Below are positions 60,115-64,000 of a stretch of DNA of 64,000 bases, one piece after another (position 1 is the first letter of the stretch; every line of letters begins with the position of its first letter). The stretch is from Ricinus communis (taxonomy: Eukaryota > Streptophyta > Magnoliopsida > Malpighiales > Euphorbiaceae). A program made the translations under genes and the position numbers. Location of the stretch: contig NC_063261.1 of the NCBI RefSeq assembly GCF_019578655.1, positions 4,720,446-4,784,445 of the forward strand, given 5' to 3'. A model generated the notes under the pieces. That model saw only the letters and a program-made list of their open reading frames with translations. It made no database searches and was not told where the DNA came from.

Positions 60115-61291
60115 CTAAGTAGAGCCTGGAGCAGATCTAATTCTAGTTATCTTGGATGAAGCCATTATTGGATTAGACATGTACAAAACCCATCAATAGT
60201 TTGGTGGCAGTCTCGTACTCTTACATGTACACAACCAAATCTCTTTTCTTTTACTTTTTCATTCTTTTGCCTTAACTTTTACCTAAGCCGCCCTTTCGGG
60301 TTTTCAACTTAGCAAGCTTTTGTCTTAACTTTTGCCTGAGTTACCCTCTTGGGTTTTCGATTTAGTAGACTGTATTTTTGCCTAAGCCGTCCTTTCGGAC
60401 TTTCAGCTTAGCTTCTTTCCCTTTTTTTCTCTTTCTATTTTTATTTTCTCTTTTTACAGATACTGACCTTCCCGAGGGATATCAATAAGTATGAGCCGAA
60501 GCATGTGCATACTTATTCTATTGTTACCCCACGAGGTAATGATGGCTAGATATCCTAGATGAAAGGCGTTCCAGACACACTCATTCACTAGACTTATCCT
60601 TGATGGAGAATTAAGCATGTCATGCTCATGATGTATAGTGATTGCGTACCCTTACCCGGACTACGAGCATCCACCTTCTACACTCCCTGGAGACTTTACC
60701 GCCAGTATATGGGTAGAAGCAATAAATCTTAGAATTTCCACCCGAATTTGATGGCTTCTTACTCAGACAAGATTGCCTGAATAAGATCGAGAGACTGTGG
60801 CCCCGTTGAAATGTAGAGCGAAACCTTGACTTCGAGGGTGATCTGAACACCGATGACCACTTTTGAGTTCAACTTCAGATTTCCACTTCTTCTGGCTTTG
60901 CCTGATTCAATAGGACTTGAGAACTAGCTACTCTATCTAAGGATGCAGATGCAGATGTGAAGAGGATGAGGAGATAGAAATTATGCTTCTTTTTTAGATC
61001 TCATTTCTTTTACTTAGGATTTTTAGTTTTGTTTTTCTTTCAGCTAATGCATAAAATGGTAAACAGACATATATATGTTTGATAACAATTCTAAATAATT
61101 TTACTCATTTAGTAAAAACTCAGATGGGTACATTTTGATTTCTCAAGATATAACTCCTATCATCAGCCAATCTTTTCAGATTTTCTAGCTAATTATTTTC
61201 TCTCTTTTACCTTGACTTTTGCCTGACCAGCTTTTTCAGGATTTTTGATCAACAAGCTATTTTTTCTATTATTCTTATTTTTTATTTTTTA
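60115..61291. other. Tat-like element, region between antisense ORF and pol end
   Basis: Non-coding. It holds three or four diverged copies of a unit of about 45 bp containing CTTTTGCCTAAGCCGCCCTT or similar, at about 60270-60410, with a related copy at about 61210-61250. Confidence 0.6.
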
Positions 61292-64000
61292 TTATATATA
61301 GTATTTCTTAGGACGATATATGTTGATTGGCTCAATGAATTCGTTCCCCTCCAGGTCTGAGATCTTAGCAGCACCTTTGGGCATGATCTTCTTTACCAAG
61401 TACGGGCCTTCCCAGTTCGGCTTGAATTTCCCTCTCAGGTCGAATGCGGTAGGTCTTGTATGCTTCAATATTATATCACCAACTCTGATCTTTCTTGGTT
61501 TTACTTTCTTATTGAATGCCCTGACTATTTTTCTCTGATACAACTGCATGTGGTAAAAGACTTTCATCATTTTCTCATCAACCAAAGCTAATTGCTGGTA
61601 TTTTTTATCAACCCACTAGTATTATGGTATTTCACCCTCCAATACAACTCTTAAAGACTTCAACTCTAACTCAACTGGCAAAACTGCTTCACTCCTGTAA
61701 ACCATAGAGTATGACATTTGCTCAGTCGATGTTCGCTCTGTTGCTCAATATCCCCAAAGTGCAAAGGGCAATTGAAACGACCAATCCTTGTGATTCCACA
61801 CCATCTTCGAAAGTATTTTCTTCAAATTCTTGTTGGTTGCTTCTATCGTTACATTTGCGGAGAAGACCTGTGATGCTCGATCTTGTATTCCTCTAGCAGG
61901 TCCACTATCTCACCCATGAACTACACCCCATTATCTGTTACGACGTGATGCCGAACTCTGTATCTGCAGATCAGGTTCCTTCCTATAAATCTGGCCATTT
62001 GCCTTGCCCGCAAGATGGTAAATGATTCGGCTTCGACCCATTTTGAGAAGTAGTCAATTGTTACGACTATGAACCTGTGACCATTAGAAGGAGACTTTAT
62101 TTCTCCTATGATGTCAATCCCTCAAGCTGCAAAAGGCCAAGGAGACGTTAAGTTGTGCTGCTCGGTTGGAGGCACGTGACTCAGGTTACTGTACATCTGG
62201 CAATCTTGGCATCTTCTTACTAGCGCTATGCAATTCTTTTCCATTGTTAACCAGTAATAACCTTACCGCATGATATTCCTGGTCAACAGTATGTTGTTTG
62301 TATAGGGCCCACATACCCCTTTGTGTATTTCCTCCATCACTACTTGATTCTACTTTTGTCACACATCGGAGTTGTACACCCGACACCATTCTTCTATATA
62401 GGACTCCCTCATGGCTGATGTAGTATCTGGCTTGAATTCACAACATGTATCTTTCCTTGGCTATTGCTTCTTTTAGATACTCCCTGCTTTTTATGAGTTT
62501 CTTCATATCATAGAACCATGGCTTCTCTTCTAGTCCCATCTGAACTTGCATTAGCCGATCTCCTTGATAACAAGGCGCACCTAATTTCACGATCACCAAA
62601 GGCTTCATTGAAAGCTGCGAGGGATTGACCCACATAGACGATAGAGTAGCTAGCACATCTGCCATTTGATTCATCCTAAGGCAAGTGTACAAAGGAACAC
62701 TTGGAGAAGGTGCACACTAAAGTTCTGAGATAGTTGATGTACGACTTCAACCTCTCTTTTTTTACTTTCCATTCCTCGAGGCTTTGTTGGATTACTAGCA
62801 TAGAATCCCCATAGGCCATCAAATGCTTAGCTCATGCTATCACGACCGCTTCTAATCCAAATAAACATGCTTCGTATTCCCACATATTATTGGTCACTTT
62901 AAAGTCCAATCTCTTGGCCATTGGCAGCATCTCCTATTCTGGCATGATCAGGACTACTTCCCCGCCCTTCTTATATTCACAACTCCATCAAAGTACATCT
63001 TCCATTCTTAAATCTCAATTGCCCCTATATTCTTATAAGAAAATTCCAGATCTTAAGGGCCGTCTCTTTCGATCGCATTCTAGGCTAGAAACTTAGCTAC
63101 AACTACCCTTGACTACCTTCTTAGTGATGTATTTAATGTCAAATTCTGTTAGAAGCACAATCATCTAGCCAACTTTCTTATAAGAGATAGAGTTTCAAAT
63201 AGGTGCATCAGAGGGTCTATCTTTGAAATTACTTGCACTTTATAAGATTGAAAGTAGTGCCTTAACTTCCTTGTAGCCTATATCATGACTAGGCATGTCT
63301 TTTCCATGAGGTTACACTTTAACTCGTAAGGCAGCAACTTCTTACTGAGATAATAAACTACATGCTCTACATCGTTAGGTCCATACTGCGTTACCATTGC
63401 TCCCATAGCTTTCTCCTCTAAGGCCAAGTAAAGGATCGGCAGTTTGCCATCCTTCGGCGGCTTGAGTACCGATGGCTTCATCAGATATTCCTTGATTCTA
63501 TCCAAGGCCTTCTGACAATGTTCATCCCACACAATAGGCTGATGTTTCCTTAAGAGCTTAAAGATAGGATCACAAAGCATTGTAAGCTTAGAAATGAACC
63601 TACTGATGTGTTGCAAGCGTCCTAGGAAACCTTTGACTTCTTTCTCGGTCTTTGGCGCTGACATCTCTTAAGTAGCTTTGAATTTATCCGAATCTATCTT
63701 TATACCTCGCTGACTTACTATATGCTCTAATAGCTTCCTTGATGTAACTCTGAGCACGCTCTTCTTTAGGTTGAGTTAGGTTATACCTTTTTACTCGTCC
63801 TAAAAACTTATCAAGAGCCTAAAAGTGCCCTTCCCTTGTTTCAGACTTTACCATCATGTCATCAATATACATCTCCACCTCCTTGTGCATCATGTCGTGA
63901 AACAAGGTAGTGGCTGCTCTCTGATAAGTTTCCTCCGTGTTCTTTAGTCCAAAAGGCATAACCTTGTAGCAGTATGTCCCCCACTTGGTGATAAACGATG
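61292..64000 (-). pseudogene. Tat-like gypsy pol: RT, RNase H, second RNase H, integrase (continues past right edge)
   Basis: Minus strand from the right edge: RT with VMPFGLKN and YIDDMMVK (63869-63852), then the first RNase H with KTEKEVKGFLGRLQHISRFI (open frame 63278-63664). A degenerate second, archaeal-type RNase H region (MYFDG near 63000, then NQMADVLATLSSMW near 62650) follows. Integrase follows: HHRSSP and catalytic-core pieces at 61990-61850, and the C-terminus LYQRKIVRAFNKKVKP to YRPKKYYI, ending at 61292. Dual RNase H and this integrase tail mark the Tat lineage. Stops and shifts occur throughout. Confidence 0.82.

Noticed and set aside
62186..62389. Several short frames in 61.7-63.1 kb as separate genes
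   Set aside because: They are pieces of the decayed Tat-like pol on the minus strand, or shadows of it.

Overview
The window is nuclear DNA of a flowering plant, most likely a eudicot. The evidence is one long spliced gene with GT-AG introns, AT-rich spacers, and plant-type Ty1/copia, Ty3/gypsy (including a Tat/Ogre-like lineage), Mutator and Helitron relics, plus an endogenous caulimovirid related to florendoviruses. The species cannot be fixed from sequence alone. Malpighiales (Euphorbiaceae) is a guess from the general look of the helicase and the virus.

Layout. (1) 1-19266, minus strand: the only clearly functional host gene, a DExH-box RNA helicase of the DExH3/DExH5 type. Eighteen exons plus 5 nt of a nineteenth chain in frame for 973 codons; the C-terminus lies beyond the left edge. 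Its intron 16 is about 8.6 kb because a decayed copia element (about 2954-8633), itself split by a 3' fragment of a gypsy element (about 5116-6315), sits in it. Intron 8 holds a 177-bp palindromic solo-LTR/MITE-like insertion with a perfect AAGAT target duplication. (2) 19.3-29 kb: AT-rich spacer around a rearranged endogenous pararetrovirus (about 20630-26331). It consists of four partial head-to-tail copies of the RNase H end of ORF1 followed by ORF2. The block is bracketed by roughly 0.5-kb direct repeats of host DNA. (3) 29057-31951: a 2.9-kb non-coding LTR-like element. (4) 33-46.5 kb: a Helitron relic (RPA-like gene and PIF1-type helicase, both minus strand). A 7-kb Ty3/gypsy element (36663-43679, TSD AAAAC) cut the helicase just before its HGQLF/ALSKV motif. 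Two copies of a roughly 0.6-kb TIR element also lie here. (5) 47.6-51.5 kb: a decayed Mutator-like element. (6) 51.6-64 kb: Tat/Ogre-like Ty3/gypsy material on the minus strand. One LTR (54314-55923) has a PBS and gag on one side and a polypurine tract, antisense plant-mobile-domain ORFs and pol on the other.

No tRNA, rRNA or CRISPR was seen. Apart from the helicase and possibly one viral ORF2 copy, the coding material is broken transposon or viral sequence. The most unusual items are the viral array, with its reused recombination junction and its flanking host direct repeats, and the Tat-like element, with its antisense mobile-domain ORFs and a recurring 20-bp motif.
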